This document shows, in pieces, positions 45,611 through 55,106 of a stretch of DNA of 64,000 bases. How positions within the stretch are numbered: the first letter of the stretch is position 1; every line of letters begins with the position of its first letter. The DNA is from Zhongshania aquatica. Lineage in GTDB: Bacteria > Pseudomonadota > Gammaproteobacteria > Pseudomonadales > Spongiibacteraceae. The stretch spans positions 124,001 through 188,000 of the forward strand of contig NZ_JANZNQ010000004.1 in the NCBI RefSeq assembly GCF_027257955.1. The letters run 5' to 3'. The position numbers were made by a program, and so were the translations under genes. The notes beneath the pieces are model-generated. The model saw only the letters and a program-made list of their open reading frames with translations. It searched no databases and was not told where the DNA came from.

Positions 45611-45947
45611 TTTTAGATTGCGTCCGTTTGTAGAAAGATATCGGATAATAGTAGAGCGGGCGCTGCGGGTGGGTCAATGTAATTAAATAACACCGTAACA
45701 GGATTGCGCTTTTGTCCGTTGTTAGCGTTGTCTGCGCGCGGCTTATAGTGCGAAAAGTTCGTTTAATGGGCGATTCATGGGTATAAAGCGCCGTTATTAA
45801 AGTACTTTTGCCGTATTTCCGGCGGAGGCGTGGGGTTTTTATAGTGGTCATGCATAGGTATTCATAAATCTATTGCTTTGACATTCGATTTTATCCGGCT
45901 GCGGCGCTACCATTGCCGGCCAATGATGTCGTTATGGAATTGTATAA
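45611..45947. other. Divergent promoter gap between coiled-coil gene and ygfB
   Basis: No gene seen. It must hold promoters for the minus-strand zapA unit and the plus-strand ygfB-pepP-ubiH unit. TTGACA at 45878-45883 is a perfect -35 hexamer on the plus strand, but no -10 box sits at the right distance, so I do not call a promoter. Confidence 0.5.
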
Positions 45948-46532
45948 ATGACCGCCAGTTTAGAGCACGATGATCTCGCCAATTTGTTTTTGAGCCTAGG
46001 TGCTTTGCAGCCCCCCGCTGAGTTGCATGGCTACGCCGCTGGATTCGTCTCGGTAGGCGGACGCCTCGAGGCTGATGGCTGGCTCAAACACTGCATCGAT
46101 TTGCTGGATTGTGAGACTCCCGATCCAGAGCAAAGTCAGGCGTTATATGCGGTTTACACCTCTGCGCTAGATGGTATGGAATCTGGTGAAATGAGTTTAG
46201 ATTTACTGCTACCTGATGATGAGTTCGATTTAGATCAACGTATATCGAGCTTGGGGCAGTGGTGCCAAGGTTATTTAACCGGCTTTGCGATGGCTGGCAA
46301 GCAGCAGAGTGTGGACAAGCAAAAGGCCTATTCTGCCGATTTGTCCGAGGCGATTAGTGATATTGCCGCTATCGCGCAGGTATCTGCCGATGAGCAAACT
46401 GATGAAGATGGCGAGCAGGATTATTTTGCGGTCTGCGAGTATGTTCGCGTGGCGGCCATGACTATTTTTATTGAATGTAATGGCGGCGCCGAAGACGCCG
46501 ACGACTCTGGTAATGCGCCACGTTTACATTGA
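45948..46532 (+). CDS. ygfB: UPF0149 family protein YgfB
   Basis: 194 residues with the family pattern LANLFLSLGALQPPAELHGY near the start, QRISSLGQWCQGYLTGFAMA in the middle, and the acidic ending DEDGEQDYFAVCEYVRVAAM. The fold is helical and its molecular role is not settled. It is a constant upstream neighbour of pepP and ubiH in gammaproteobacteria, as here. Confidence 0.92.
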   Translation: MTASLEHDDLANLFLSLGALQPPAELHGYAAGFVSVGGRLEADGWLKHCIDLLDCETPDPEQSQALYAVYTSALDGMESGEMSLDLLLPDDEFDLDQRISSLGQWCQGYLTGFAMAGKQQSVDKQKAYSADLSEAISDIAAIAQVSADEQTDEDGEQDYFAVCEYVRVAAMTIFIECNGGAEDADDSGNAPRLH

Positions 46533-46635
46533 TTTACATTCGTAGCCGTCACTAAGTCTGGCTGCGCTTGTGATAAGCTTTTGCGACTAACCACCTTGGC
46601 GTTTGCGCCAGCTTCATATAGGTATTGAGAAAAGC

Positions 46636-47967
46636 ATGACGATTAGTAAGCAGGAATTTGCCCGTCGCCGTAAAAATTTGATGGCTCTCATGGAGCCAGA
46701 CAGCATTGCGGTTATACCTTCTGCCAAAATGGTCACTCGCAATCGCGATTCGGAATATGCCTTCCGACAGGATAGCGACTTTTATTACCTAACTGGTTTT
46801 GACGAGCCCGATGCCGTATTGGCTTTATTGCCGGGCCGCGCGGCGGGTGAGTGTGTGATGTTCTGTCGCGACCGCGACCCCACGATGGAGCTATGGACTG
46901 GATACCGCGCTGGCCCGGAAGGCGCATGCACAAATTTCGGCGCCGACGATGCCTTTCCGATTAGCGATATCGACGACATTTTGCCGGGGCTGCTAGAGGG
47001 GCGCCAACGTGTGTATTACGCGATGGGCCGTCACAGTGAGTTTGATCAGCAGGTTATGCAGTGGGTTAATGTGATCCGCTCTAAAGTTCGCACTGGCGCC
47101 CAGCCTCCCGGTGAGTTTTTAGATTTAGATCACCATTTACATGATCTACGTTTGTACAAATCTGCCGCTGAATTAAAGCTGATGCGTCGCGCCGGAGAAA
47201 TTTCTGCCGAGGCGCATGCCCGCGCAATGCGCACATGCCGCCCCGGCGTGTATGAGTATCAGCTTGAAGCGGAAATTCTTCATGAATTTGGCCGCAATGG
47301 TGCGCGCTTTCCGGCCTACAGTACGATTGTGGGGGCTGGTAAAAATGGCTGCATCTTGCACTATGTTGAAAATAGCTGCGAAACCCGCGACGGCGATTTG
47401 GTGTTGATCGATGCCGGTTGCGAATTGAATTACTACGCCGCAGATATAACTAGAACCTTCCCTGCTAACGGTCGTTTCTCCGCCGAACAGCGGGCTTTAT
47501 ATGAGGTCGTTCTCGATGCTCAAAAAGCCGCTATTGCGGTAGTGAAGCCCGGCAATCATTGGAATCAGCCCCACGATGAAACCGTGCGTGTAATCACTGA
47601 GGGGCTAGTGAAACTGGGGCTTCTAAGTGGCGAGGTAGATGCGTTGATTACTGCCGAGGCTTATCGTCCCTTTTATATGCACCGTGCCGGTCATTGGTTG
47701 GGCATGGATGTGCACGATGTTGGTGACTATAAAGTGGGTGGTGAGTGGCGAGTACTTGAAGAGGGCATGGTGCTCACGGTGGAGCCTGGTATTTATGTGG
47801 CGCCGGACAATATGGATGTGGATGCAAAATGGCGTGGCATTGGCATTCGTATCGAAGATGATGTGGCGGTGACTAAAAGCGGCTGCGAGGTATTGACGGC
47901 TGGTGTGCCCAAAGAAGCCGACGAGATTGAAGCATTAATGGCGGAGGCGTGTCTTGCCGCACACTGA
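46636..47967 (+). CDS. pepP: Xaa-Pro aminopeptidase P
   Basis: PepP removes N-terminal residues before proline. The protein has 443 residues from the ATG at 46636, close to the E. coli enzyme; the frame also opens at 46603 with an unconserved leader. The N-terminal creatinase-like domain has DSEYAFRQDSDFYYLTGFDEP. The catalytic pita-bread domain has the di-manganese ligands in LVLIDAGCELNYYAADITRTF, HRAGHWLGMDVHD and VLTVEPGIYV (first quoted in part). The 3' end overlaps ubiH by 14 bases. Confidence 0.96.
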   Translation: MTISKQEFARRRKNLMALMEPDSIAVIPSAKMVTRNRDSEYAFRQDSDFYYLTGFDEPDAVLALLPGRAAGECVMFCRDRDPTMELWTGYRAGPEGACTNFGADDAFPISDIDDILPGLLEGRQRVYYAMGRHSEFDQQVMQWVNVIRSKVRTGAQPPGEFLDLDHHLHDLRLYKSAAELKLMRRAGEISAEAHARAMRTCRPGVYEYQLEAEILHEFGRNGARFPAYSTIVGAGKNGCILHYVENSCETRDGDLVLIDAGCELNYYAADITRTFPANGRFSAEQRALYEVVLDAQKAAIAVVKPGNHWNQPHDETVRVITEGLVKLGLLSGEVDALITAEAYRPFYMHRAGHWLGMDVHDVGDYKVGGEWRVLEEGMVLTVEPGIYVAPDNMDVDAKWRGIGIRIEDDVAVTKSGCEVLTAGVPKEADEIEALMAEACLAAH

Positions 47968-49201
47968 TTACGACGTCGTTATTGCTGGCGGCGGTATGGT
48001 TGGGGCCAGTTTGGCCCTGTGCTTAGATCGCTTTAGTTGTGCCGGTTTACGGGTGTTGGTTGTTGAAAATTTCCCCCTGCCGCCGCTCAGCGACGAAAAG
48101 CCTGCGTATCGGCCGAGCTTTGATGCACGTTCCACTGCGCTGTCATTCGGCAGCGCACAAATCTATGAAGAGCTGGCGATGTGGCCGCTGCTTACAGAGC
48201 ATATTTGTGCGATTTCTCAGGTTCATGTTTCTGATCGCGGTCATTTTGGCAGTGTATTAATGAATGCCGCTAGCCAGGGCTGGCCTGCCTTGGGCTATGT
48301 TGTTGAAAATGCCTGGCTTGGGAATGTGTTACTTAGTCAGCTCCGCAAAAATACTAAAGTCGAGTTCTTGTCACCGGCCTCCGTTGAGTCAGTGTCCGTT
48401 TTTCAAGGCTATGCAAGCTTGAGTGTGCGGGAAGGCGATGCCGTGAAGGAGGTGACGACCCAGTTGGTGGCGATTGCTGATGGAGCCGACTCGGGCCTGC
48501 GCAGTCAGTTAGGTATTGGCGCCAGTATTGATGATTATCATCAGGTCGCGGTGATTGCCAATGTTGCCACAGAGAAACATCATGATGGTTGCGCTTTTGA
48601 GCGTTTCACCGAAAGAGGGCCTCTGGCTCTGTTGCCATTATTAGCCGATGAATCCGGCATGTCGCGTTCTGCCCTTGTGTGGACTTTTCCAGAGGCAATG
48701 GCTGACGAAGTGGCTGCGTGGTCTGATGAGGAATTTTTAGCTGAGCTGCAGCGTAATTTTGGTTATCGTTTGGGGCGCTTGCGCAAAGTTGGTCAGCGCG
48801 GCGCCTTTCCATTGCGCTTGATGCAGGCTGAAGAGCAGGTGCGTGGCCAAGTCGCCGTGCTGGGTAATGCTGCGCATTCCTTGCATCCCGTGGCTGGTCA
48901 GGGTTTTAATTTGGCGCTGCGCGACGTGGAGTGTTTGAGCCGTTTAGTGGCGGGTGCTCACCGCCGTGGTGATAATCTTGGTGACTTAGCTTTACTGCAG
49001 AAATACACCAGTAGCCAGCGCGGCGACCAGTTCGTCACGACGACCTTTTCAGACCAGCTGACGGGGATTTTTAGTAACCGGAAGCCGGTGTTGAGTCTTC
49101 TCAGAAACCTCGGTCTGTCTATGCTGGATATAACCCCGCCGGCAAAATCACAGTTTGTGGCAAGAGCAGCGGGTATTTTGCCCGGTGCGGCAGCGGAGTA
49201 A
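47954..49201 (+). CDS. ubiH: Ubiquinone biosynthesis hydroxylase UbiH
   Basis: A flavoprotein hydroxylase of ubiquinone ring synthesis (415 residues). FAD motifs are GGGMVGASLALCLDRF at the N-terminus, DGADSGLRSQLG (DG motif) and LGNAAHSLHPVAGQGFNLAL (GD-type motif, here GN). The start is TTG at 47954, supported by GGAGG (47943-47947); no ATG is available at the conserved N-terminus. It overlaps pepP and is followed 5 bases later by a second family member. The UbiH (C4) assignment rests on the pepP-ubiH order. Confidence 0.92.
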   Translation: MPHTDYDVVIAGGGMVGASLALCLDRFSCAGLRVLVVENFPLPPLSDEKPAYRPSFDARSTALSFGSAQIYEELAMWPLLTEHICAISQVHVSDRGHFGSVLMNAASQGWPALGYVVENAWLGNVLLSQLRKNTKVEFLSPASVESVSVFQGYASLSVREGDAVKEVTTQLVAIADGADSGLRSQLGIGASIDDYHQVAVIANVATEKHHDGCAFERFTERGPLALLPLLADESGMSRSALVWTFPEAMADEVAAWSDEEFLAELQRNFGYRLGRLRKVGQRGAFPLRLMQAEEQVRGQVAVLGNAAHSLHPVAGQGFNLALRDVECLSRLVAGAHRRGDNLGDLALLQKYTSSQRGDQFVTTTFSDQLTGIFSNRKPVLSLLRNLGLSMLDITPPAKSQFVARAAGILPGAAAE

Positions 49202-49206
49202 TTGTA

Positions 49207-50442
49207 ATGTCGGCAGAGAATGTTGCTGATTTTGATTTGGTGATAGTTGGCGCTGGTTTGGCCGGCGCGGCGCTCGCTTTAGCTGTGGCAGATTTGCCTC
49301 TTAAGGTCGCCTTAGTGGAGGCGCAGGCAGTGCGCGAAGGTTGGCCGCCAATTGATGAAAGCGTGTTCGATTACGACGCGCGAGTAAGTGCCTTGACCGA
49401 AGCCTCGCGGTCATTCTTGGAAGGCGTTGGCGCGTGGTCTGATATCGCAAGTCGTCGCGCCTGTGCTTATACCGATATGGACGTGTGGGACGGTGAGGGC
49501 ACCGGGCGTATTCATTTTGCGGCTAGCGAGGTGAAGCGCGCCGCTCTTGGTCATATTGTTGAAAATCGCTTAATTAATGCGTCGTTGATCAATAATCTGC
49601 GGGAAAATGGCCGCGTTAAGTGTTACTTCGGTACGCCAGTAGACACCATGAGTCGGCACCAAGGTTTGATTAGCCTGCAGCTTGCCGGTGGCAAAATTGT
49701 GCGCAGCCCTGTTGTGGTTGCGGCCGATGGCGCAAATTCAAAGGTGCGTGATTGGGCGGGTTTTGTGACCCGTGAATGGGATTATCATCATCACGCCATT
49801 GTCGCCACGGTAGAGACCGAGCGTCCGCACGGCAAAACCGCGTGGCAGCGATTTTTACCCGAGGGGCCGTTGGCCTTTTTACCTTTGCCGGATAACGCCG
49901 ATGAGCAGCGTTATTGTTCCATTGTGTGGTCGGTAAAACCGGAAATCGCAGAGCAATTGATGTTGTTGGACGATGACGATTTTTGTCGCGAGCTGGGAGC
50001 CAAGTTTGAACATCGCTTAGGTGCGGTTGTGGCCTGCAGTCGGCGCTTTAGTTTTCCGCTGCGCCAGCGTCATGCGGCGGATTATGTGTGTGATGGCGTG
50101 GTGTTATTGGGCGACGCCGCGCACACCATTCACCCTCTTGCGGGGCAGGGCATTAATCTTGGTTTTCAAGATGCGATGGTGTTGGCTGAAGAATGTCGCC
50201 GCGCTTGCGATCGCGGGTTGGCGCTCTCTGATACTGCGGTGCTTAGCCGCTATCAGCGTCGGCGAAAAGGCGGAAACTTAGCGATGATGGCGATGATGGA
50301 AGGCTTCCAGCATTTGTTTGAAACCCCTGCCATGCCCCTGCGATTGCTGCGTAACACCGGGATGCGCTGGCTGGATTCTGCGCTGCCCTTGAAGCGGCAG
50401 ATCATTGCAAAGGCAATGGGCTTGTCGGATAAGCCGCAGTAA
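49207..50442 (+). CDS. ubiI: Ubiquinone-type FAD hydroxylase (UbiI/VisC/Coq6-like)
   Basis: 411 residues, a paralogue of the preceding gene: VGAGLAGAALALAVADL, DGANSKVRDWAG and LGDAAHTIHPLAGQGINLGF. The pattern VWDGEGTGRIHFAASEV is typical of the UbiI/VisC branch that hydroxylates C5. UbiF (C6) cannot be excluded by eye. The order pepP-ubiH-ubiI is the classical gammaproteobacterial arrangement. Confidence 0.88.
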   Translation: MSAENVADFDLVIVGAGLAGAALALAVADLPLKVALVEAQAVREGWPPIDESVFDYDARVSALTEASRSFLEGVGAWSDIASRRACAYTDMDVWDGEGTGRIHFAASEVKRAALGHIVENRLINASLINNLRENGRVKCYFGTPVDTMSRHQGLISLQLAGGKIVRSPVVVAADGANSKVRDWAGFVTREWDYHHHAIVATVETERPHGKTAWQRFLPEGPLAFLPLPDNADEQRYCSIVWSVKPEIAEQLMLLDDDDFCRELGAKFEHRLGAVVACSRRFSFPLRQRHAADYVCDGVVLLGDAAHTIHPLAGQGINLGFQDAMVLAEECRRACDRGLALSDTAVLSRYQRRRKGGNLAMMAMMEGFQHLFETPAMPLRLLRNTGMRWLDSALPLKRQIIAKAMGLSDKPQ

Positions 50443-50534
50443 ATTTTTCGTTTAACCCCTTATTTTGCGCGGCGAGCTTCGTGCCGATCGGGACATTAAT
50501 TTCGATTATAGTGCGGAATGCATTGAGAAGTTTA

Positions 50535-50551
50535 ATGATAATAATTATCAT
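50535..50551. promoter_or_regulatory. Fur box upstream of the iron transporter
   Basis: ATGATAATAATTATCAT is a perfect 17-base palindrome about a single central base and matches the core of the Fur consensus (GATAATGATAATCATTATC). It ends 31 bases before the binding-protein start at 50582, so iron-bound Fur should repress the transporter. Confidence 0.85.
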
Positions 50552-50581
50552 CTACGCCCGAATTTCTCCTGAGAGGCTTGG

Positions 50582-51613
50582 ATGATGCGAAAAATCGCGC
50601 TGATCATTGCAGCAACTATCGTTCTAGGCGCCTGTGGCAAAAGTGAGCCATCCCAGCCAGATGGGCCAGAATTGGTGATTTATAGCTCACGGATCGAGCA
50701 GCTGATTAAACCCATATTCGATGACTTTACCAAGGAAACCGGTATTACCATTCGCTATGTCACCGACGAGGCGGGGCCGTTGCTGGCTCGTTTGAAAGCC
50801 GAAGGTGAAAACTCCCCAGCTGATATGTTGATTACTGTTGATGCCGGCAATTTATGGCATGCCGCTGATATGGGTATTTTGGCGCCGGTGAAATCTGAGG
50901 TTTTGAATACCAATATTCCACCTGCGCTGCGCGATGAGCAGGGGCGTTGGTATGGGGTATCTATTCGTGCGCGCACGATCGTGTACGCGACTGACCGTGT
51001 TAAGCCAGAAGAGTTGGCGGGATATGAAGATCTTGCTGGCCCGCAATGGAATGGTCGCCTGTGTCTGCGAACCTCTAAAAAAGTGTATAACCAGTCTCTT
51101 GTTGCCAGTTTGATTGTGGCCTTGGGTGCAGAAAAAGCTGAGGAAGTGGTAAGCGGCTGGGTTAATAATTTAGCGGTCTCGCCGTTCGCCAATGACGTCA
51201 AAGTGGTTGAGGCCATTGATGCTGGTCAGTGCGATGTCGGCTTGGTGAATACCTACTATCTGGCGCGTATGTTGGAGGAGAACCCAGATTTGCCGGTGGG
51301 TCTTTTCTGGGCGAATCAGACCGGTGAGGGCGCAGCTGGGCGTGGTGTGCATGTCAATATTTCCGGTGCCGGTATTACTAAAGCCAGCAAGCACAAAGAG
51401 AATGCGATGCGTTTGTTGGAATGGCTGTCTGGGCCGACAGCGCAATACGACTTCGCGCATTTGAATCAGGAATACCCTGTTAATGACAAAACTGCACCGT
51501 CTGAATTGATAGAGCAGTGGGGGCGTTTTCGCGCAGACACCATGCCCTTGAGCGAGGCGGGCAGACTGCAGGGTGATGCGATCAGATTGATGGATAGAGT
51601 GGGATACCGCTAG
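50582..51613 (+). CDS. Iron(III) ABC transporter substrate-binding lipoprotein
   Basis: A 343-residue periplasmic iron-binding protein of the FbpA/FutA type. A lipobox LGAC (Cys 18) shows it is membrane-anchored. The mature part reads ELVIYSSRIEQLIKPIFDDF, then GITIRYVTDEAGPLLARLKAEG (quoted in part), and DVGLVNTYYLARML with the twin Tyr (YY) that ligates iron in FbpA. RMLEENPDLPVGLFWANQ and GAAGRGVHVNISGAGITKAS follow. A second ATG at 50585 is also possible. It starts downstream of a Fur box and abuts the permease. Confidence 0.93.
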   Translation: MMRKIALIIAATIVLGACGKSEPSQPDGPELVIYSSRIEQLIKPIFDDFTKETGITIRYVTDEAGPLLARLKAEGENSPADMLITVDAGNLWHAADMGILAPVKSEVLNTNIPPALRDEQGRWYGVSIRARTIVYATDRVKPEELAGYEDLAGPQWNGRLCLRTSKKVYNQSLVASLIVALGAEKAEEVVSGWVNNLAVSPFANDVKVVEAIDAGQCDVGLVNTYYLARMLEENPDLPVGLFWANQTGEGAAGRGVHVNISGAGITKASKHKENAMRLLEWLSGPTAQYDFAHLNQEYPVNDKTAPSELIEQWGRFRADTMPLSEAGRLQGDAIRLMDRVGYR

Positions 51614-53257
51614 GTGCCAGTCGCAGCGCCAATCGTTTCGCATATCGGGCCGGGCCAGTCGAGGGCGGGCTTGTGGGTTCTGCGGCTGGTTGGTATTGCC
51701 GCCGTGCTCGGTGTATTGGCGCCTATTTTAGTGGTGGTGATGAGTTGGTCTTCTGCGCAGACCGATGTCTGGCAACATTTGATCGCGACCCAGCTAGGAA
51801 GCCTATTATTTAATACCTTGGTGTTATTAGTCGGGGTTGGCTTGTTGGTTAGTGTGTTGGGTATCGGCTTGGCGTGGTTCACCGTGATGTGTGACTTCCC
51901 CGGCAGAGGCTGGTTTGAGTGGCTACTCATGTTGCCCATGGCGGTACCTGCCTATGTTATGGCGTTTGTGATTCTTGGCATATTTGATTTCGGCGGCCCA
52001 TTTCAGAGTTTTTTGAGGCTGCAGTTTGGGCAAGAATACGGCAGCATGGATGTCCGTAATGCCTTTACGGTTATTGTCGTTTTTTCCCTAGTTTTATATC
52101 CCTACGTTTATATGTTGGCACGCAGTGCCTTCCTCTCCCAAAGTAGCGATACTACCGAAGTGGCGCGGGCGCTAGGGTGCAGTCCTTGGCAGGCATTTTA
52201 CCGCGTTGCACTGCCTATGGCGCGCCCAGCGATCATTGCTGGGGTGAGCTTGGCGATGATGGAAACCTTGGCGGATTTTGGCACCGTTGCGGTATTTAAT
52301 TATGACACCTTTACGACGGCTATCTATAAAGCGTGGTTTGGCTTTTTTAATATTCAGGCGGCGGCGCAGCTGGCATCGATACTGTTATTGTTTGTGGCGA
52401 TAACCGTGTTTGCCGAGCGTCATTCTCGTGGTGGTCGCCGGTTTGTGCAGGGTGGTCGTTTACAGCATCGCTATCGATTCCCATTGAAGCCAATGAAGGC
52501 GTGGGCAATGACTGGGATTTGTTCGCTGGTCTTGGTGTTGGCCTTTGTGTTGCCCGTGTTGCAATTAATTCAATGGGCGGTAGCTGAAGGTGCCGCGCAG
52601 TTAACTCAGCGATTTTTTGAGTTGCTACAGCACACTTTGTTATTGGCTGGTTTTGCGGCGCTGATCACGGTGTTCTTGGCGATGGTGCTGGCGTTCAATC
52701 GCCGCCAAGTAAAGCGCGGTGGTTTTTTTAGCATGGCCCAGCTTGGTTATGCTTTGCCGGGTTCGGTATTGGCGGTGGGTATTATGCTGTCCTTTACCTT
52801 TATTGATAATCAGCTTTTTATCCCCATTCAGAAGTGGTTTGGCATGTCGCCAGCGCCGGTGTTGCTCGGTTCAATTTTAACCTTATTGGCGGCCTACTGG
52901 ATTCGATTCTTGGCGGTCGCTAGTGGGCCATTGGAGTCGTCTCTTGAACGTATCCGCCCGAGCTTGCCCGAGGCGGCTCGCACCTTGGGCGCCCATGGTA
53001 CTGAATTAGTCTGGCGCATTTATTTACCAATGTTGCGGCCCGGTCTGCTTACTGCGATGGTGTTGGTGTTTGTCGATGTAATGAAAGAAATGCCCGCCAC
53101 ACTGCTGCTTCGTCCCTATGGTTGGGATACCTTGGCGGTGCGGATTTATGAGATGACCGCGGAGGGGCATTGGCAGCTGGCGGCACTACCCGCATTAGCG
53201 CTAGTTGCCGCAGGATTGATTCCTGTGATAATAAGTATCCGTCGAACTAGTCATTGA
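51614..53257 (+). CDS. Iron ABC transporter permease (FbpB-type, fused two-module)
   Basis: A 547-residue inner-membrane permease containing two BPD-type modules, each with about six transmembrane helices. The two EAA loops are visible as EVARALGCSPWQAFYRVALP (about residue 190) and EAARTLGAHGTELVWRIYLP (about residue 455). The fused form is usual for FbpB and ThiP relatives. The start is GTG directly after the binding-protein stop (TAG-GTG). The expected ATP-binding subunit does not follow; gcvH comes next, so the ATPase must be encoded elsewhere. Confidence 0.93.
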   Translation: MPVAAPIVSHIGPGQSRAGLWVLRLVGIAAVLGVLAPILVVVMSWSSAQTDVWQHLIATQLGSLLFNTLVLLVGVGLLVSVLGIGLAWFTVMCDFPGRGWFEWLLMLPMAVPAYVMAFVILGIFDFGGPFQSFLRLQFGQEYGSMDVRNAFTVIVVFSLVLYPYVYMLARSAFLSQSSDTTEVARALGCSPWQAFYRVALPMARPAIIAGVSLAMMETLADFGTVAVFNYDTFTTAIYKAWFGFFNIQAAAQLASILLLFVAITVFAERHSRGGRRFVQGGRLQHRYRFPLKPMKAWAMTGICSLVLVLAFVLPVLQLIQWAVAEGAAQLTQRFFELLQHTLLLAGFAALITVFLAMVLAFNRRQVKRGGFFSMAQLGYALPGSVLAVGIMLSFTFIDNQLFIPIQKWFGMSPAPVLLGSILTLLAAYWIRFLAVASGPLESSLERIRPSLPEAARTLGAHGTELVWRIYLPMLRPGLLTAMVLVFVDVMKEMPATLLLRPYGWDTLAVRIYEMTAEGHWQLAALPALALVAAGLIPVIISIRRTSH

Positions 53258-53329
53258 GCACTTTGTATTTGTTGTTCGCGGCGTTAAAATGCGCACATCT
53301 AACGTATCGTCAGCAGAGGACGGCCTTCA

Positions 53330-53716
53330 ATGAGCAATACCCCAAGCGAATTAAAATATGCCACAAGCCACGAGTGGGCGCGCCTCGAGTCAGACGGCAC
53401 AGTGACAGTTGGCATTAGTTACCACGCGCAAAATGCACTAGGTGACGTGGTTTTTATCGAATTGCCAGAGGTCGGTTCTGAGTATTCACAGGGCGATGAA
53501 GCGGCTGTTGTAGAGTCTGTTAAAGCCGCATCCGATATTTATGCGCCGGTGTCAGGTGAAATAATTGAAGTAAACGACGCTTTGGATGAAAGTCCTGAGA
53601 CAGTAAATGAATATCCCTACAGTGATGGTTGGTTTTTCCGTATTCAGCCCACTGACCTGAGTGAGTTGGATAACCTGCTTGACGCAGAAGCCTATGACGA
53701 GCAGTGCGACGAATAA
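53330..53716 (+). CDS. gcvH: Glycine cleavage system H protein
   Basis: GcvH shuttles the aminomethyl group on its lipoyl-lysine between GcvP and GcvT. The 128-residue protein has the lipoyl-lysine K65 in [20 protein letters not shown] and the family opening [13 protein letters not shown]. No gcvP, gcvT or gcvR is in the window; the lone position is common. A bidirectional terminator follows. SD AGAGGACGG precedes the ATG. Confidence 0.97.
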   Translation: MSNTPSELKYATSHEWARLESDGTVTVGISYHAQNALGDVVFIELPEVGSEYSQGDEAAVVESVKAASDIYAPVSGEIIEVNDALDESPETVNEYPYSDGWFFRIQPTDLSELDNLLDAEAYDEQCDE

Positions 53717-53734
53717 TATCCGCAGCTAGTTCAT

Positions 53735-53764
53735 AAAAAAGCCCGGCATTGACCGGGCTTTTTT
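53735..53764. terminator. Bidirectional intrinsic terminator between gcvH and the HAD gene
   Basis: AAAAAAGCCCGG (53735-53746), loop CATTGA, CCGGGCTTTTTT (53753-53764): a perfect 12-bp symmetric structure with A and T tracts on both sides, serving two convergent genes. Confidence 0.95.
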
Positions 53765-53783
53765 ATGTGCGGCATTTATTAAT

Positions 53784-54440
53784 TTAATCGCGAAGGCTAA
53801 TGACTGGCCAGCCGGCCTCAATAGCGTTGGCTTTTAATGTATCATCTGGGTCGACTGCGATGGGGTTGTCAACGACCTTTAACAGTGGCAGGTCGTTGTG
53901 AGAATCGCTGTAAAAGTAACTGCCTTCGAGAGAGTGATCGGTTTCGGTTAACCAGTTTTGCAGTCGAGTCACTTTGCCGCTTTGAAAACAAGGTATACCG
54001 CTGGGATTGCCAGTGTAGCGGCCGTCAATAATTTCCCCTTCGCTAGCTAGCAGTGTTTTTACGCCCAATGCGTGGGCTATCGGTCTGGTGACGAAGCTGT
54101 TTGTGGCGGTGATTATCATAACGAAGTCGCCGGCGTCGCGGTGCTGCTGGAGAAGAGCGTCGGCCTTCGGGAGTCGCAGTGGTGCAATGTACTCGGCCAT
54201 AAATGCTGCGTGCATGCCTGCTAGTTCGTCGCTGTTGTATTTGCTCAAGGGGCTTAAGGCAAAGCGCAGGTAGGCATCTATGTCGAGGCCGCCCTGCTGG
54301 TATTGTTGGTAGAATTCGTCGTTTTTAGCTTTAAACTCATCGCTATTCACGATGCCTTTGGCGACTAGAAACTCGCCCCACGCGTGGTCGCTATCACCGG
54401 CCAGCAAGGTGTTGTCTAAATCAAAGATTGCGAGGGCCAT
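53784..54440 (-). CDS. HAD-IB family phosphatase
   Basis: A 218-residue member of the SerB-like HAD-IB phosphatases. The catalytic motif I is FDLDNTLL (nucleophile D7, acid D9), motif II is MIITATNSFVTRPIA, and motif IV is SDSHNDLPLLKVVDNPIAVDPD. The cap is a helical C1 insertion (about 15-95). The same phosphatase lies beside rppH-ptsP in pseudomonads. The substrate is unknown; phosphoserine is possible but not shown. Confidence 0.9.
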   Translation of the reverse strand: MALAIFDLDNTLLAGDSDHAWGEFLVAKGIVNSDEFKAKNDEFYQQYQQGGLDIDAYLRFALSPLSKYNSDELAGMHAAFMAEYIAPLRLPKADALLQQHRDAGDFVMIITATNSFVTRPIAHALGVKTLLASEGEIIDGRYTGNPSGIPCFQSGKVTRLQNWLTETDHSLEGSYFYSDSHNDLPLLKVVDNPIAVDPDDTLKANAIEAGWPVISLRD

Positions 54441-54599
54441 GCGTGTCTCCAGAAATGCGGTTTGCTAAGGCGGCATAGCATAGCCTTTGATGAGGGCTTT
54501 TTCATCTTTATGCGGACTTGGTGGTAGAGTGAATTCCCAGTGTCGGGAATTTGTGGAACAATAGAAAACAGACATAAAATCAAAACAATAGGTGATGTA

Positions 54600-55106
54600 G
54601 TGATTGACTCGGATGGTTTTCGTCCCAACGTTGGCATTGTGCTTGCAAATGAGCATGGTCAAGTGTTGTGGGCGCGCCGTGTCGGTCAAAGTGCGTGGCA
54701 GTTTCCCCAGGGCGGAATTCACGAAGGTGAGTCTCCTGAGGCTGCGCTATACCGAGAACTCTACGAAGAGGTTGGGCTGCGTGAAGACGACGTGAGTCTT
54801 CTTGCGTGTACCCGCGGTTGGTTGCGATATCGCCTGCCACAGCGATTGATTCGGCGTGACAATAAGCCACTTTGCATAGGTCAGAAGCAGAAGTGGTTTT
54901 TACTCCAAATGAAAACCGATGACAGTAAGATTAGCTTTGACTGTGGTGATAAGGCGGAATTTGATCATTGGCAGTGGGTAAGTTATTGGTATCCATTGGG
55001 TGAGGTTGTGGCTTTTAAACGTGAAGTTTATCGACGTGCCATGAAAGAATTGGCGCCTCGGCATGCTCGCTTGGTGAAAGATGCGGTGAGTGGTGAATTG
55101 CTATGA
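54600..55106 (+). CDS. rppH: RNA pyrophosphohydrolase RppH
   Basis: RppH removes pyrophosphate from mRNA 5' ends to trigger RNase E decay. It has 168 residues from the GTG at 54600, where the conserved [14 protein letters not shown] begins; upstream in-frame codons back to 54540 are not conserved. The Nudix box is [20 protein letters not shown] followed by VGL, and [11 protein letters not shown] is the family's substrate loop. It overlaps ptsP by 4 bases. Confidence 0.96.
   Translation: MIDSDGFRPNVGIVLANEHGQVLWARRVGQSAWQFPQGGIHEGESPEAALYRELYEEVGLREDDVSLLACTRGWLRYRLPQRLIRRDNKPLCIGQKQKWFLLQMKTDDSKISFDCGDKAEFDHWQWVSYWYPLGEVVAFKREVYRRAMKELAPRHARLVKDAVSGELL

Noticed and set aside
45492-45851. 119-codon minus-strand open frame upstream of zapA
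   Set aside because: It overlaps the coiled-coil gene at 45401-45610 in another frame, and its basic, repetitive translation has no recognisable features.
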